Positions 12,165-25,240 of a DNA stretch of 64,000 nucleotides are shown here, one piece after another; the stretch's first letter is position 1; the number at the start of each line of letters is the position of its first letter. This stretch comes from Symsagittifera roscoffensis (lineage: Eukaryota; Xenacoelomorpha; Acoela; Convolutidae). The position numbers and the translations under genes are program-made. The stretch is from assembly GCF_963678635.1 (NCBI RefSeq), contig NC_087067.1, positions 52,258,233 through 52,322,232 on the forward strand. Reading direction: 5' to 3'. A model generated the notes under the pieces. That model was not told where the DNA came from. It searched no databases and saw only the letters and a program-made list of their open reading frames with translations.

Positions 12165-15100
12165 TGTTTAAGGTCGTACGCCAGATCTGACCTTACGCTC
12201 CAGTTTGTATCAGCAGGGTGTGGCATGTCCCTCTCATTTGAGTCGGCGTCATCTAAACAAGCATTTTTCGTTTTTATTACCCGCGACCAATCCAGATTTT
12301 GGAGAGATGTTTTTTTTGTAAGGTTTCTTAGGACAGTGTTTGCTTCGCGACCATGGTGCGCCTCGAAGGGCGAGATTTTTAGTGTCGCATTCTTCGAAAA
12401 TCTGAGAGCACCAAGGGCCCTTTCGATCATTTTCTCTAAGGGTTCGGGTTGTTTTTCTTGGACGAAAGTCAGTATTGAGTTTTTAAGACTACCAATGGTG
12501 CGCTCTACGCACCCAGTTGCCCGGTGATCATTTACTGGTGATTTTATGATTTCGATACCCTCCCCATTACAGATTGCTATAATTTCGTTTGACATAAAAC
12601 TTGTCCCCTGGTCTAGGTGAATTTTCCTTGGCACCCCGTGGTTTGTTATATAACTTTTTAAAAACTTCATTATTTTATCAGACCGGTTGTTTCCACAGAC
12701 CATCGCCGATGGCCAACGAGAAAACCGATCGACCGCCACTAACACGTATTTTCGGGATTCATTTAAATAGTTAATGGGGCCCCAAAAATCAATTTGGACT
12801 GATTCGTTGGGTTCCTTCGGTTCAGGTATATTTCCGAGCTGAATTTCACTTAAAATCGTTTTTGAGTTCTTACCGGCGGCGGTGCATTCAGGGCAGTTCT
12901 CGGCTTTTGACCGGTAAAGGTAGGGATAACAGACGTCTTTTGCGGCATCGAACATATTGTTCTTCCCGTGGTGGTAAGCGTGGATTCTATTGTTAATTGC
13001 AGTTTGGAGGTTCATCGGTATCACGAGTTTTTCATCCATCCAAACGACTTTTTCTTTGACGTAGAAATCATTAACGAATTGAGAGTAAAAGCGATTCATA
13101 GCAGTAATTTTTTCGTGGATATTTGGATCTTTCGTAATTATTAAGTCTCTAATCGCGCTAAGTTGGGGGTCAGAAACGTAATTTGACTCATTTTACGTAA
13201 TCAGAAACGTGATTAAACTTTAAGTTGAACAAATCGGGAAGTGAGGTAATCTGGCTTACAGTTTTGTAATTACGGGCTATTATTGACATGCATACCAATT
13301 TCGAGTCCACTGGTGGGATTGTCTCGCCTTTGAATGCCGATGGTAACGATGGGACAGTGTTTGTTCGGACTGATTTTGTTTCTTTTGTGATTGCTTCTAA
13401 GTTTAAATTCGGTGGTAATTCTTCTATTTCGTCACTGCTACTGTCTAAGCTTGGTTGTTGTTTTAAAAACTTCTGCCATTTTTTCATACTTTTGTCCATT
13501 TCGATTTGAGTTTTTGAATTGTGAATTTTTGAATTTGATAATTTAAAACAACTTTCCTTCGATTGAGTAATAGCACCGACTAAATTACTAGGTAAGTTGC
13601 GTAGCCGTTGGTTTAAACCATGTGTTCAATTCTGATTGGTCGATTCTCGCTCGCATGACTTCCCGCCCTCTACCGGATGATCTCGTGACGACACTTTCAA
13701 TCTATTTATAGGTTGTTTGATTTTCGCTTTGATATGCGGTCTCTTGGATATATTATTGCATGTTTTGTAACCCCTGGATGCATTACTTTTATCAAACCTA
13801 AGAGCGGTACGTATTAAATTTATCTTCACTACTGTAAACATATTATCATACGTACTAATTGGCGTTGCTTCTTTAATTGGATGTCGTGATAAGTAATCCG
13901 CCAGCCCAATTTTCGCATCTGGTTTATGTTCGACTTGAAAATCAAATGGGATAAATCGGTCCAACCAACGCGTTAAACGGCTTAACATTGTCGTGTTTTT
14001 CTTATTGTGCCGTTTAAAAGGGAGATTAGCGCTTTGTGGTCTGTCACTACTATAAAATTTCTTTCCAGTATGTAATTTCGGAAATATTCAGCCCCCCACA
14101 CTACTGCCAACATTTTTAACTTTCTCCATCTCATTTAGATAAGGTTAGGCAAATGAAATCGGTCTCCACCCTTCCTGTCCTAATTGCTCGAGTACGGCAC
14201 CTAAACCGTTGTGATTCGCGTCGCACACGATTCGATTCGAATATCCTTGTGGATATCGAAATGTCGCAGTTCAACAATGTTGGATACTTGTTTCTTGAGG
14301 TTTTCAAATGCGTTCTGGCATTCTGGCGTCCAAATGTATTCATTACTTTTACTTATACACGGCCGTAATGGCGCGGACGATTCAGCTAAAGCTAGAAAAT
14401 ACTTATGAAGGCTGTGGATTGACCCCATAAACGATTTTAACTGCATTAAAGTCCGCGATGGCGTTAGCGCTTCTATTGGTTCTGTTTTTCGTAGCAATGG
14501 AGTTATTCCTGTAGATGTTTTTTGTGGCTCAGCCACTCGCACTTTCGTTGAGCGAACTTGCATTTCGTTAATTTTACCGACATGTTTTCCCGATCCAATT
14601 TTTTAGGAATTTCTCTACCGTTGCTATATGGTCGACCTCGGTTCCCTTGGTTACTACCAAGATGTCGTCGATAAACGCATGCGCCTGCGGGTATTCGCAC
14701 AATCCATTGCGCGCTGGAATTCAGCTGGCATCGTAGTTAGACCATAAAACCTGGTTTTGAACCGGTACGTACCCGTCGACCGACCTCCGATAACAGAAAA
14801 ATTGCATTGTACGCTCGTTTCCCCGCTTAAAGGTAAAAGACCGTAAGCTTAGGCTAGGTCCATAATTGTAAAAAATATATATGCCCTGGTTTCTTTTCGC
14901 TGATTGTTTGCCCCACTGTGTCCATTAGTTCTTCAATATTCGGCATCTTATGCACTTGTTTATTTAGTTCCCTTGACTCGGGCGCTAGTTTTACAGACAC
15001 GTCTTTTTTCGCTGTTATTACGATTGGGGACACAAAGTAATTATCCGAGCATTCCGTTAGCTTTTCAATGTGAACTTGTTTCAGTAGTTTATCGATTTCC

Positions 15101-16823
15101 GTATCTACTTTTTCTTGCAATGTAATGGGGACTCGTCGTCACTTCTGCTGTACTGGTATTAGATTTTCAAAAAACTCTGCTTGCACTTTATAATTTCTTG
15201 TTTTGCCTATCCTGTTAAAAAGTTTTGAAAAATGCTCACTGAAGTAAGTTTGCCAAGAGTCCAGCTCCCCATCTTGCCGCGATGCCACCTTGTCCTCCTC
15301 ATCAGTGGACATTATCGGGTCCCCTGGTGCTTGTTGCACCAACTGTAATCCTAGATGAGGCATCAGGTCTCTTCCAAGTATAGATGGGCAGTTACCTCCG
15401 ATGACTTTTATCCTCGCGTTTATCTTCCAGCCTTTGGATTCTTAAGTGACAGCCATTGTTCCGACCATCTGAAACGGATTATTTGCATAATCCCGAAATG
15501 CATTATCCTCGTTCGAGAGGGCGTCCAGTTTTATTCCCGAAGCTCCAAGGGTTCTTCTCAGTTACCCGATGGTGAAAATTGAGATTGGGGACCCGCTATC
15601 GAGCCACACCCGAGCAGACTTCCCATTTGATCTAATCAGCAGCTGTGCCCCAGCGACTTTTAACTCCGTGAATCGTTTGTTTTTTATTGCCATTACCATG
15701 TAGTTCCCATCTGAACTGCTTGAATTCCACGAATGTACTACTGGATTCTTATTTACCCATCCAATGGAACTTGCGTGTTGAGACGCTTCCTCATCCTCCG
15801 AATTTTCCAGATGTCTATCGTCGGCATTTTCACGAACCATTCCTACTGCTACCCGCCCTCGCTGATTTCCACGCTTTCCCCTACAGGTTCGTTCGATATG
15901 TCCAATTTTACGGCAGAAATTACACGTGGCTCCTTTCGCTGGGCATCTATCCAAATGTTCTCTTGTGAAATTTGGTTGGTTGCAATTGTAGCATCGTTTG
16001 TTCTGGAGCAGATTCCCCCCTCCCCCGGTTTCAGCCTCGTCCCTGGTTTCTGCCTCTGCCTCTTGCACTGTTATTACGAAATCCTTCTCGTATAGTCCCG
16101 ACCGGTTCTGTTTTGATTTGGATTCCACCCCCGATGATGATCCTTGAGTTCCCATGGATCCCCCGGCTGAGCTTGCAACGTAAGATTTGGCATACTTATT
16201 GCCCTGCTCGTACGAAAGGGCGATCCTATAGACCTCTTCCGGTGTTTTGGTTGATCTGCACAATTTCTTTTGTGCTTCGCGGTGATTCATATTTACGATG
16301 AATACGTCCCTGAGGATACGATCTTCCAACGTTCCAAAGTTGCATCGGGCCGCAAGTCCGCTTAGAAGAGAGTGGAATTGCTCCAGACTTTCCTTGATGA
16401 ATTGTGTCCGAGAGAGAAGTTGGAATGTCTCATATCTCTCTTTCCTTTCCTTCTTGAATTCAGTCTCCAGTACGTCTCACATCCTTGGATAACGAACCGT
16501 TGAGAGATCCAGATGTGGTCATCTCTTGTTCAGCTCGTCCTGTCCCTTTCCCCCAGACACAAATACAAGTTTGAAATCAATATGTGTTCTGTTTCCAATC
16601 GATTCTTGCCGTCAACTTCCTCGGGCAAAGCGGTGATTTGGGCTGCAGTAAGGGTCGCTGCAAAGTAGTAGTTTTTCGGGTTGATTGTGTGTTTTGCGAC
16701 CATTCTCTATTGGAATCTGTTAATCCAAAACTCCCACATCATTGGCGGCTCAGTACATTTCGATGGCCAGAATCCTGTAATACCCAGTGGATTTTCTCCC
16801 ACCTGAGACTGCTGTCTATGCCA

Positions 16824-17033
16824 TGTTGAAAACGTTAATTGTACAGTATGTAAATTCCAAATGATAATCGAATTGATTTCACAAAGTTAACAATAAGAGT
16901 GACACTAAAGGTTAACCATGGGTGACAGACTATGCTAAGGACAGCACCTGCTAACATACTATTTTACTATTTAGCACTACGATTGACAGTTGATTGATGG
17001 CTGTAAATTGAACTAAATGAATACTATATGACA
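16824..17033 (-). repeat. 5' LTR of the gypsy element
   Basis: 210 bp, 8 bp longer than its partner. The primer-binding-site-like stretch abuts it at 16823. Confidence 0.85.
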
Positions 17034-19340
17034 GGGAATTGTCGGAGGAGCAACAAAAGGAAGCTGACAGCAGACTGCTTTCTTTCTGACAGCTAATTGG
17101 AGGAGAATCAAGCACACCACCAAGTAGCACACGTAAACTAGAAGCGGCAACTGAAGATAATGTCCCAGTTTCAATCAGTATATCACCCACACAGCCTAAT
17201 GAAACCCTGCGGAGTGACGTCCAGGTGATCGAAGTCGATCTCACGACTACAGAGGATACCGAAGGTGAACAAAAAATATGCACAATCGAGCCACCACGAC
17301 GAAATCGCCACAACTCCAGAAAAGACGATGAGCTGCCCAAACAGTCAGGGGAGGACTCACTGGACAAGCTTTCAAAACTTTTTATTAAGAATCTTCACGC
17401 AGAGCTAACCTTAGAATATACCTGGATGGATCGACTCAGGAGGGTGATCGAGAGAGGGGACAAACAGGGATTCGAACCGATTGGACCCTATAAAAGTCCC
17501 TTGTGGAACCAGATGGCAGTGCAAGACGATTGCATACTGGTGGACCACTACTCCAGTCAGTACTAAAACAAATTCACTAAGGAAACCCAGGACAGGAAGC
17601 GTTGCTGGTAGTATCAAGATAACTGTGGCGGCCTCACATGCACAAGGACATAGTCAATCTCGCGGAAGAATGCCGAAGTTGCACCAGATATGGTAAGAAC
17701 ACAAAATATCTAATTCCCAAAAGCGCATCCAAACCACTATTACTGCTTACGCAGCCGGGTCGGGAACTTCAGATAGATTACGCGGATCCAATAGAAATCA
17801 TAACGGAAAAAAATAGTCTCGAAGCTATTGATAGATTTTCGAAATTTCCGTCAGTAAAAGTAACCAAATCAATGAGCGGAAAGACTACGAGACTATTTTT
17901 GCGAATTTTTTTTTGATACACATGGCATCCCGGAATCGATCCACTCCGATCAAGTTTTTGGCTGCGAGGGTAAAACACTTAAGAAAATCTGTACAGAAAT
18001 CAAAATTGAACAAAAATTCGGTCCACTAGGATTAGTAGCACGAACTATACAAATGATAAAGCGAAGACTGAAAATAGTGTTAAAAACACTCGATCAAACT
18101 CTGTCTCTGCAAAATAAGCCGTGATTTGCGTTGAACAAACAAAAAAAAAAATACCATACAAGTTTCTCCGTTTCAGGCACATTTCAAAAGACTCCCGAAA
18201 ACTGAATGAAAAATAATACGTGATAGATTCCTAACGGATTCTGATTATTTAGACAAACAACATCTGGAACGATCTCTGCGCTGACAGTATCCCAACTCAA
18301 GAGAAAAAACGACCAGTCCAAAGAAAACCTGAAAATTGTCAAAAAAATATCACTCAGCAGAGAAGCCAATCCGATGTACAAACAACAAATTAGAACAGCA
18401 CGAGAGCGAAAACGAGCAAAGGTCCTACAATATCTATTGGAAGCAAACGCCAGATAGAATGAGAAGCGTAGAGACACCGCAAAGAACGACATATTGCCCA
18501 TAAGGGATGCAGCTGGCCAGTTTAATCCCGAACTAAGAAAAGAAATGATTTACTCCTGGAAGAAGGGATTCATTGAGGTCAAAGAAGATCTTAGAAAAAG
18601 CGGCCAGGCTTTCATGAAGCCTTTAAAAGGAAAAATAGCGTCCGAGAGAGGGTCGACAGTGAAAACATCCAAAGGTTCAATCTACCAAAAATCGGATATT
18701 GTAGAAGCAAAATTCATCTGCAACCAGAACCGGGGCAAGGCTCGAGTAAGAGCTCATTAGCGGGGCCACGAAAAAAACTCCAAAAGATTAGTTCATCTGA
18801 GAAGTTGCAGGAGAGTGACTCGGATGAGGAACTGCAACTTCAGTCTTAGCAGGCCAATTCGTCGTTCCACGAAGAAAGATTCCAACAAAGCCAAACAACC
18901 AAGTGCTAAGGACCAAGTGCTAAAGAGTGGAGTACAAAAAGCGGCAGACGAACTAAGAGGAAAAAACCAATCTGCGGGAGAACGTGATGAACGATTTGAC
19001 CCTCCAACAGGCGCATCTGACGAATCCAGCATGGAAGACACCGGGGTCAGGAGAAGCTCACGACAAACAAAGAGCAAGGAACCCCAGCGTTGTGGCGACC
19101 CATTCAAGCTTCGATAAAAAAAGATCGTAAGAAGAACTATCAAGGGGGCTCTTCTAAAAACGACCCCACAAGAATACAGGAAACGATTAATCTACTTTAA
19201 AACACGAAAAAATAGACCAATTGAAACGCAACTTGGGCTTCTGGATAGACACCTATTCAGACGAAAATTCGGATACGCTTCTCTAGACGAGGGAGTAGAC
19301 TGGAACCCAGTTGGAGAATAGAACTGGAGGAAGATTGAGG
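17034..19340 (+). mobile_element. Older plus-strand Ty3/gypsy relic
   Basis: Directly right of the minus-strand element, plus-strand frames read like gypsy pol downstream of RNase H: a linker at about 17.1-17.6 kb (LEYTWMDRLRRVIERGDKQG), an integrase zinc-finger/core piece at about 17.64-17.9 kb (EECRSCTRYGKN, QPGRELQIDYADP), and basic C-terminal stretches to about 19.1 kb (STKKDSNKAKQP). It is heavily decayed, with many breaks. I saw no LTR pair for it. Its adjacency suggests the minus-strand gypsy inserted into it. Confidence 0.65.
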
Positions 19341-20039
19341 AGAAAAATAGCCAACAAAAAATTTTGCAGTTGAAATTGAAACTTTTAAAACTGAGATTAA
19401 AAACTCCTATCGTTAGTATAAAAATATTTACATAAAAGTGAAAAAAAATTCACCCAAGGAGGTATGTGATACTGCTACTGCAATAGCAGTAACTTAACGT
19501 AACGTTGAGTGATCTATATATCTATTCTACTTATATTACATAATTGACCAAGGTCACTGTAACTGAAACCTTCGGTACACCGCTAAGTCGATCGGACTAA
19601 CACGAATCTCTGTAGATCTCAGCAGTTCTCAAAGAGAAAAACCATTAATTGAAGAACAATTTAATTATCTGGAATTATAAATTAGTCTTCCCTAACGATA
19701 GTCTTGTAAGATATCACAAAATTCACTTTAATTTGAATTTTCAAGAAATTGAGCATGTCTGTGCAGCAGATGCAGCAGCAGAAATTGAGCGCATATTTTT
19801 GTTATAAAAACTGTTTACGGGAAAAATGTCCAGTTCCCGAAAACAGGTCAATAGCCAATTGCTCTCGCAAGTGAAATAAATACTTCTAAAAACTCACTAC
19901 ATAAATATATAGATAACCAACGCCATTTCATTTCAAAAATCTGTAAATTAAACTAAAAATCTAAAGGGTTTAGTATTAAAGAGCAGATAATAAATTTCTA
20001 TGATCAAAATTACCTCACATTATTTTCATTGACTTTCAA
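19341..20039. other. Non-coding 3' flank of TDP2
   Basis: AT-rich, no gene seen. Around 19800-19880 there is a sequence (TTTACGGGAAAAATGTCC, ending near CTCGCAAGTG) related to the hairpin-ended repeat tails at 48.7, 49.05 and 51.2 kb. Confidence 0.5.
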
Positions 20040-23000
20040 CTACGTTAAATTGACCTTAAATTCAGCCCACATTCCAAAATGATCGCTTGTAAACAATCCA
20101 CACGCAAGTCTCTCCATTCCAATAAGTTCGAATTTTTTCAGCTCGAATCGATCCTTCGCTTCTGTCTGTTTCGATGAACAGCAAGTACCTGGCTCTGACT
20201 TGTGCTTTTCGGATATGTAATACATTCGGTCGAAGCGACACTTCCAAGCGAGAGGCTTGTTTGGCGTGTCTTGCAAGTTGTCGTTGATAGACATGTCCCA
20301 GGTATACTGATGCTCTTTCACCGAACCTGAATGTCATATCGCCCAGGAATATGTAGCTTTTCATTTACATAGTAATCATTTGCTTCCAGATAAGTTTAAA
20401 ATACCAGCTTCTTTGATTCTGAACGATATTTTGGCAGATTATTAAACAAAAAAACAATCAATACAACCAAAAATTTCAAATCGGTTCAAAAATGTTTTGT
20501 TCGTCCATTTAGGCTATTGATATTGAACTTTTCATATAATAATTAAGTAAAATAAGGGAGCGAAATCAACCTGCACTCTAATACTTCAAGAACTGATAAA
20601 TGCTTACCCAGGAGTACAAATTCCGATATTGAGCCCAATTATCAACGAGGCAAGACGATTTTTTGGGGTTTGGTTTATGAAAAACCCGGTGATTCAATCG
20701 ATTTTTGCGGCCAGTATTAAAGAGTTTCGTAAGTCTGTTCTGTAACTTTCTGAATAAATATGCAAAAAAAAACTAGCCAACATACAAAAAGTAACGCAAC
20801 TCAAAACATCGAACAGACTTAATTCAAAACATCTTAACCAGCTTCAATCCAGGCGTCCTTGACAGTGCCCATGTTCTGCACTTTGTGTAGCTCATAGTCT
20901 CTCAGGTTCAGATCGCCAGCCAGAAGTCTGAACTCAGATCCACTGTTGCCTGTCAATTCATTCACGCACAGCTGCAACTGCTCAATTCTGGTTGATGCGT
21001 TCGGTTTTTTGCTCTCTGTAAAACAAATATCAAAAACTTGAAAGAAATTTAACAGTACTGCTTGCTGGTGTTCAAATAACTTATTCAAACTACTAGACCA
21101 AGAAAGTGGATCTAAAAATATCAACCAAAGATCGTATCAATATCACTCTAAAATCACCTTTTTGGTCTTCTCGGCGATAAAATGACCAAAATCACATAAC
21201 AAATACCTTGTCAAAATCAACTCTCTGAAAAGTGATTACATTTTCTCTCGACATTTAAATCATGAAAAGCCTTAACCAAGAGCAAACCAGTGCTATTGAT
21301 GGAATAAGAAATGTAGTTCTTATCAGAAGCTGCTTCGGAATTGTTCCATAATTGAAATGCCTAATTTGTATGTCTTTCAGCCCTGTCTTTACACAATATT
21401 TCAAAATATTTCCGTTTTTTTCCCGTTCCATAAATAAGAAAGCAAATCAGATGCTGATAAGTATTATCAATTTCGCTGTTATGCAGCTGCAACAAGATAT
21501 TTGAAAACTGTAACATCTCGACTTAAATTAAGGTGGAAAAAAATTTATCTAATGTATGAGCGGCAATTCGGCGATTCGCAGAGGATTTATGAAAAGCTCT
21601 CCAGCCCGAATAGACATAGTCAGTTTCTCTTATTTCATCACATTCCAGACTTGAAGACTTTCTCCACCTCAAGCGTTTGTCAGAGAGCCGACTTTTAGAA
21701 GAGCCAAAAAAATTGGATGCGTTTTTTTTCTATCGAGACTTGGCCATAAAAATCTCCGTAGAATTGAATCTCTGGGAGACGTGGGACAAAAGTATCAATT
21801 TACTAAAAATTCCAGATTGTTTTTCCAAGATCGCAACTTCTCAGTGGACTTGAATCTCTGGGAGACCTGGGACAAAAGTATCAGATTACAAATATTTCCA
21901 GATGTTTTTCCAAGACCGCTCAGTTATTATAATAGCAATGCAAAATCCATCATGCGTTATGGTTCCCTGAATTGTGGATGCTACAATTATTCTACTTTGA
22001 AGCCAATCAATTTGCTGGAATTTTTTTTTCAATTCTTACACTTCAAAAGGCCTAACGGAGGCATAAAAAGGCACTTCAGATACATCTGAGGACCTTTTCA
22101 GACAAAATGATTTTTAAATTTTTTTATGAATTACATGTTTCACTTCAACTCGAGTTCATTTTTGTAGGCATTGAGAGCTCAATACAGATTTACCTGGCTG
22201 TGCTTCGATTAAATAGTGATTTTCTTGAATCATGTTTTACGCAATAAAAATGTATGAAAAAAAACATACATTTTCTCTCCTACAAATTGTTGAATACAAA
22301 ATGAAATAAAACAGGACAGACTGTAAAGTTGATATTAGTCCCGTTGTCTGTTCCCTCTGAGTCTCTTTTCATAAAGTAAGGTGCTATTATATTTTTTTGC
22401 AGTTATTTTTGTTGAATTTTGTTGCTTTGAAATGGCTTGGAAAAATAACTTTCTTTCATTTTTCCTATTCTTCCTAAAAATCAATTTCCACCAAAGTTTT
22501 TATAGCAAACTTTATACAGAGGCAGAAATTTGCAAAATTACAACTAAAAATCAGCTCTTAAAAGTGAACTAAGAAAAAATAGTATTAAGCCTCGAATTAT
22601 TAAAAAATCGGGTACGTTTCGGATTACATGCTACGGCCTAGATATTGTGCACGCACTAACCACTCAGCCAAGGACACTTCACAATCCACTAACACTAGTC
22701 ACAAATAAAACGAAATTTCCGAGGCTACAGATTGATATTATAGCAAAACTGCCACAAAAAGAGCATTTTTATTTGCGAGTTGGTTTACAAAAATGAATGT
22801 CCGTACTAACACACTATACTCGCAAGCTCGCTAGTCTAAAGACTAAAAGTTATTCTTTTCGGAGAGTTATAATGACTTAGTTCCAAATTCTAAGAAATAG
22901 AGGTTATAGAAAAATAAGAAAAAGGCTACAACTAACATTAATTATCAAAAAAGTTGGAATCGTGATCATAACTAAACTCACCAAGATGAGTTGTGAGAAA

Positions 23001-23353
23001 CGTTAATGGCATTCCCAGGTACTCTGCATTGCAACGCACAAAATTCCTCCCCATTTTTGAGTTCTCGAAGCTTATAGTCTCAAAAGTCACATTAGAAAAG
23101 GTAGCCTGCCTGACTAGCATAATTACAAAGTAATGGTAATTCGTTTCAGGTTTGTACACGAGGAAATCGTCTAGAAAAACGTCGTAAATGGACATCAAAA
23201 CGGGGTCGGTTATCTCTTGTAGAAAAACAACATCGGGTTTGAGTTGTTTAATTTTGTTGAGAATTGCGACCATTCTGGATTCGAGGAGCTTCTCTGTGAG
23301 ACGATCAACGTTCCACGACATGAATCGAAGAATTACTCCGATGTCTTCAGTGT
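20040..23353 (-). CDS. tdp2: Tyrosyl-DNA phosphodiesterase 2 (TDP2), catalytic part
   Basis: TDP2 is a nuclear Mg-dependent phosphodiesterase of the endonuclease/exonuclease/phosphatase fold. It removes stalled topoisomerase II from DNA 5' ends. Three minus-strand exons carry the catalytic domain: 22982-23353, 20839-21015 and 20040-20326. Motifs in order: SWNVD, VVFLQEI (metal-binding Glu), TTHLES, AGDLNLRD, CRFDRMYYI and SDHFG (catalytic His near the C terminus), all in the family order. Junctions are clean: CTT G joins AG AGC to give HLES (donor GTGAGT at 22981, acceptor TTTTACAG before 21015), and GCT G joins GT TCG to give EAGSVKEHQYTWD (donor GTTAAG at 20838, acceptor ATTCAG before 20326). 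The 5' acceptor of the first catalytic exon (CTTTTTAG) is the target duplication of the MITE at 23362-23713. The N-terminal region is not securely placed; a separate entry gives candidates. Confidence 0.9.
22590..22830 (-). repeat. Partial copy of the tRNA-box repeat (CAGAGGCGAAGC family)
   Basis: Lies in a TDP2 intron. Read on the minus strand it holds an A-box-like GTCCTTGGCTGAGTGGTTAG, then a degraded B-box region, as at 24706-25240. On the plus strand it ends with a CGTACTAACACACTATACTCG segment like the ends of sister copies. Confidence 0.5.
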
Positions 23354-23361
23354 CTAAAAAG

Positions 23362-23713
23362 CAGGGGCGGATTTTAAGGGGGGCGGACGCCCCCTCTCCC
23401 ACTCAGGGATACCCCTACCAACCCAAAGTGCCCCCCTTTGTACTACTTTGAGATATCCATTTTTGGGAACGGACCCTTAAATTTTTCTATTGGCTCCTTG
23501 GGCGCCAATTTATACTAATTTTGAAGGGGGAGCACGCGCCGACAAAACGCGATTTTTGGTCAAAATTTTCCAAAAAATGCCTAAAAACGCCGTTTTTGGC
23601 CTGTTTTTTTTCTTCAAAAATTTGCCTGCGGTGCAGAAAATTTGGTCAAAACAAGGTTTCGAAACTTTTTTGAAAATCCCCCCATCCTCGAGAAAATCTT
23701 AGATCCGCCCCTG
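23362..23713. mobile_element. hAT-like MITE, 352 bp, full length
   Basis: Terminal inverted repeats CAGGGGCGGATTTTAAG (left) and CTTAGATCCGCCCCTG (right) are flanked by a perfect 8-bp duplication CTAAAAAG at 23354-23361 and 23714-23721. CAGGG-type ends with 8-bp duplications are typical of the hAT superfamily. There is no coding capacity. Truncated relatives occur near 2.4, 24.0, 29.6, 30.1 and 31.0 kb. It sits against the first catalytic exon of TDP2. Confidence 0.9.
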
Positions 23714-23984
23714 CTAAAAAGTATCAAATAAAAAAAATCTGATGCTATTTATTTTCAAAATTTAGCTAACTAATTATGTCTAAGGGAAATCAGGGAAATA
23801 AACGAGCAAATGAGAGAAAAAAGATAGCATAAAATGACTCCCAAACTGATCTTCATCTAAGACCACGCTCTCACCTTTTTGGACTTACTAGGAATCATCG
23901 TCTAAATCAATCATTTCTGTTTTCACAACAACATCCGAAAATTTTTTCGCGTCTTTAAAGCTACCTGGAGTAGAACCTAGAACC

Positions 23985-24215
23985 CAGGGACGGATTTAGC
24001 GGGGGGGGGCTAGGGGGCGGACGCTTTCCCTTGGGATTCGACCCCCTGCCGACCCAAAGGGTCACCCTTTGTACTATTTTGAGCTATCCATTTTTGGTGA
24101 CGGACCATAAAATTTTTCTAAAGGCGCCTTTGGCGCCAATATATACTAATTTCGAGGGGGAGCGCGCGCCGAAAAAAATGCGATTTTTTGGCCAACATTT
24201 TCCAAAACATTTTTC
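23985..24215. repeat. Truncated CAGGGGCGGAT-family MITE
   Basis: Starts CAGGGACGGATTTAGCGG and keeps the family interior (GGCGCCTTTGGCGCC, GGGGGAGCGCGCGCC). The right terminal repeat is missing. It has the same orientation as the full copy at 23362. Confidence 0.7.
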
Positions 24216-24705
24216 ACAAAAATTTTAATTTAAAGGCATTGTGGATAAATCTGTTTTATAAGCATTTACGATATGGTCTATCATTTCTGAAAACTAGGAA
24301 AATTATATTCTCAAAATTTCCTTTCCTTTCTTATTTTCTTGCACTGAGTGGTTACTCTTATTTTTTATATGCAACATTATAGAAAAATCAAAAAATCCAA
24401 TTTCGTTTTTGCAGGCTAAACAATAAAAAGGCAACAGACTGTTAAGCAAAGGTTAGCAGTTATCTCTGCGGACAAAAAAAGAATAATTATGAAACCTCAA
24501 CTCAACTTAACTCTCTTTCAGGATACTTCTATAATTAGGCATGATCCTTTTGATAAATTAACCCCTTTTGCGAAAAAAAGTTTAATTCAATTTTTCCATT
24601 GTTTAAAATTTTTTTTTCCAATCAGTTTTGCCAACGGAGAATGTTATTTGGACGTCTTTTGAAAAATCAAATGGAAAAACCAGCTTCAAGAAAGAAAGTT
24701 AAACA

Positions 24706-25240
24706 CAGAGGCGAAGCTACGGTTCGCAAACACCTGCGAGAACACGACAAAAAAGCAGCTCTATCAAGTGAAATATGAAAAATTAGAAATAAGTCTCGAA
24801 TTAGCAAAAATTCGGCCTACGTGTCGGAGATTCGATCTGCAACCTAAGTTGGCTCAAGCACAAACCACTCAGCCACGGACGCTTAAGATAACATAAAACT
24901 AGTAACCAATAAAGTGGCAGCAAAGAAGGCACCAAACACAAAAAGACTCAATTTTGCAATTAATAAATTGGAAAGCATGAAGCCAAATAAGGTATCAATT
25001 ATGCATTTCAAAAAACTACTGTTTGGAACAAATAACTTTTCAGTTCTTTTGATGAATTAAAAATGCATCAACTGTGTTAATGTTCTACTGATCAAACTTC
25101 AAAGCTCAGATACCATTATACTGCTACAGCAGCCTACCGATTCAAAAGTGCCACCAAAAATAGCACTTTAATTTGCGACTACGCTTGGAAAAAAAGAACG
25201 TTCGTACTAATAAACTTCGCTTCGCATGCTCGCAAGTGTA
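24706..25240 (-). repeat. CAGAGGCGAAGC repeat with internal tRNA-like promoter boxes
   Basis: Begins CAGAGGCGAAGCTACGG and ends near CATGCTCGCAAGTGT. The minus strand contains GCGTCCGTGGCTGAGTGGTT (A-box-like) and, about 40 bases on, GATCGAATCTCC (B-box-like), as in Leu/Ser tRNAs. The copy at 34827-35388 aligns along most of the length. The ends look like a hAT-type non-autonomous element, the boxes like an embedded SINE head. Confidence 0.6.

Larger units (their letters stand above)
10934..17033 (-). mobile_element. Ty3/gypsy LTR retrotransposon on the minus strand, broken
   Basis: LTRs at 10934-11135 and 16824-17033 share the ends TGTTRAAAACGTT and CTATATGACA. On the minus strand, a primer-site-like TGGCATAGACAGC follows the 5' LTR directly and the polypurine tract GAAGGGGAAG precedes the 3' LTR directly. 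Parts from the 5' end: gag with zinc knuckles (CYNCNQ, then CNFCRKIGHIERTC) at about 16.3-15.7 kb; protease (VWLDSGSPIS) near 15.6 kb; a reverse transcriptase and RNase H region at about 15.1-13.7 kb (YLSRHP end motif); an integrase at about 13.1-12.2 kb (IDFWGPI, LDQGTSF); and an extra 3' frame. About eight breaks in all, mostly in pol. LTRs differ at roughly 16 of 200 aligned positions plus an 8-bp gap, so it is clearly older than the BEL insertion. No perfect target duplication is visible (GGGC left, GGGA right). Confidence 0.88.

Noticed and set aside
15687-16492. Several plus-strand frames of 60-120 codons
   Set aside because: They are shadows of the minus-strand gypsy gag region.
22938-23402. 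A TDP2 start codon at 23402
   Set aside because: That ATG and the residues after it (MGEGASAPLKI) are encoded by the MITE; the family-conserved sequence starts only after the CTTTTTAG acceptor.
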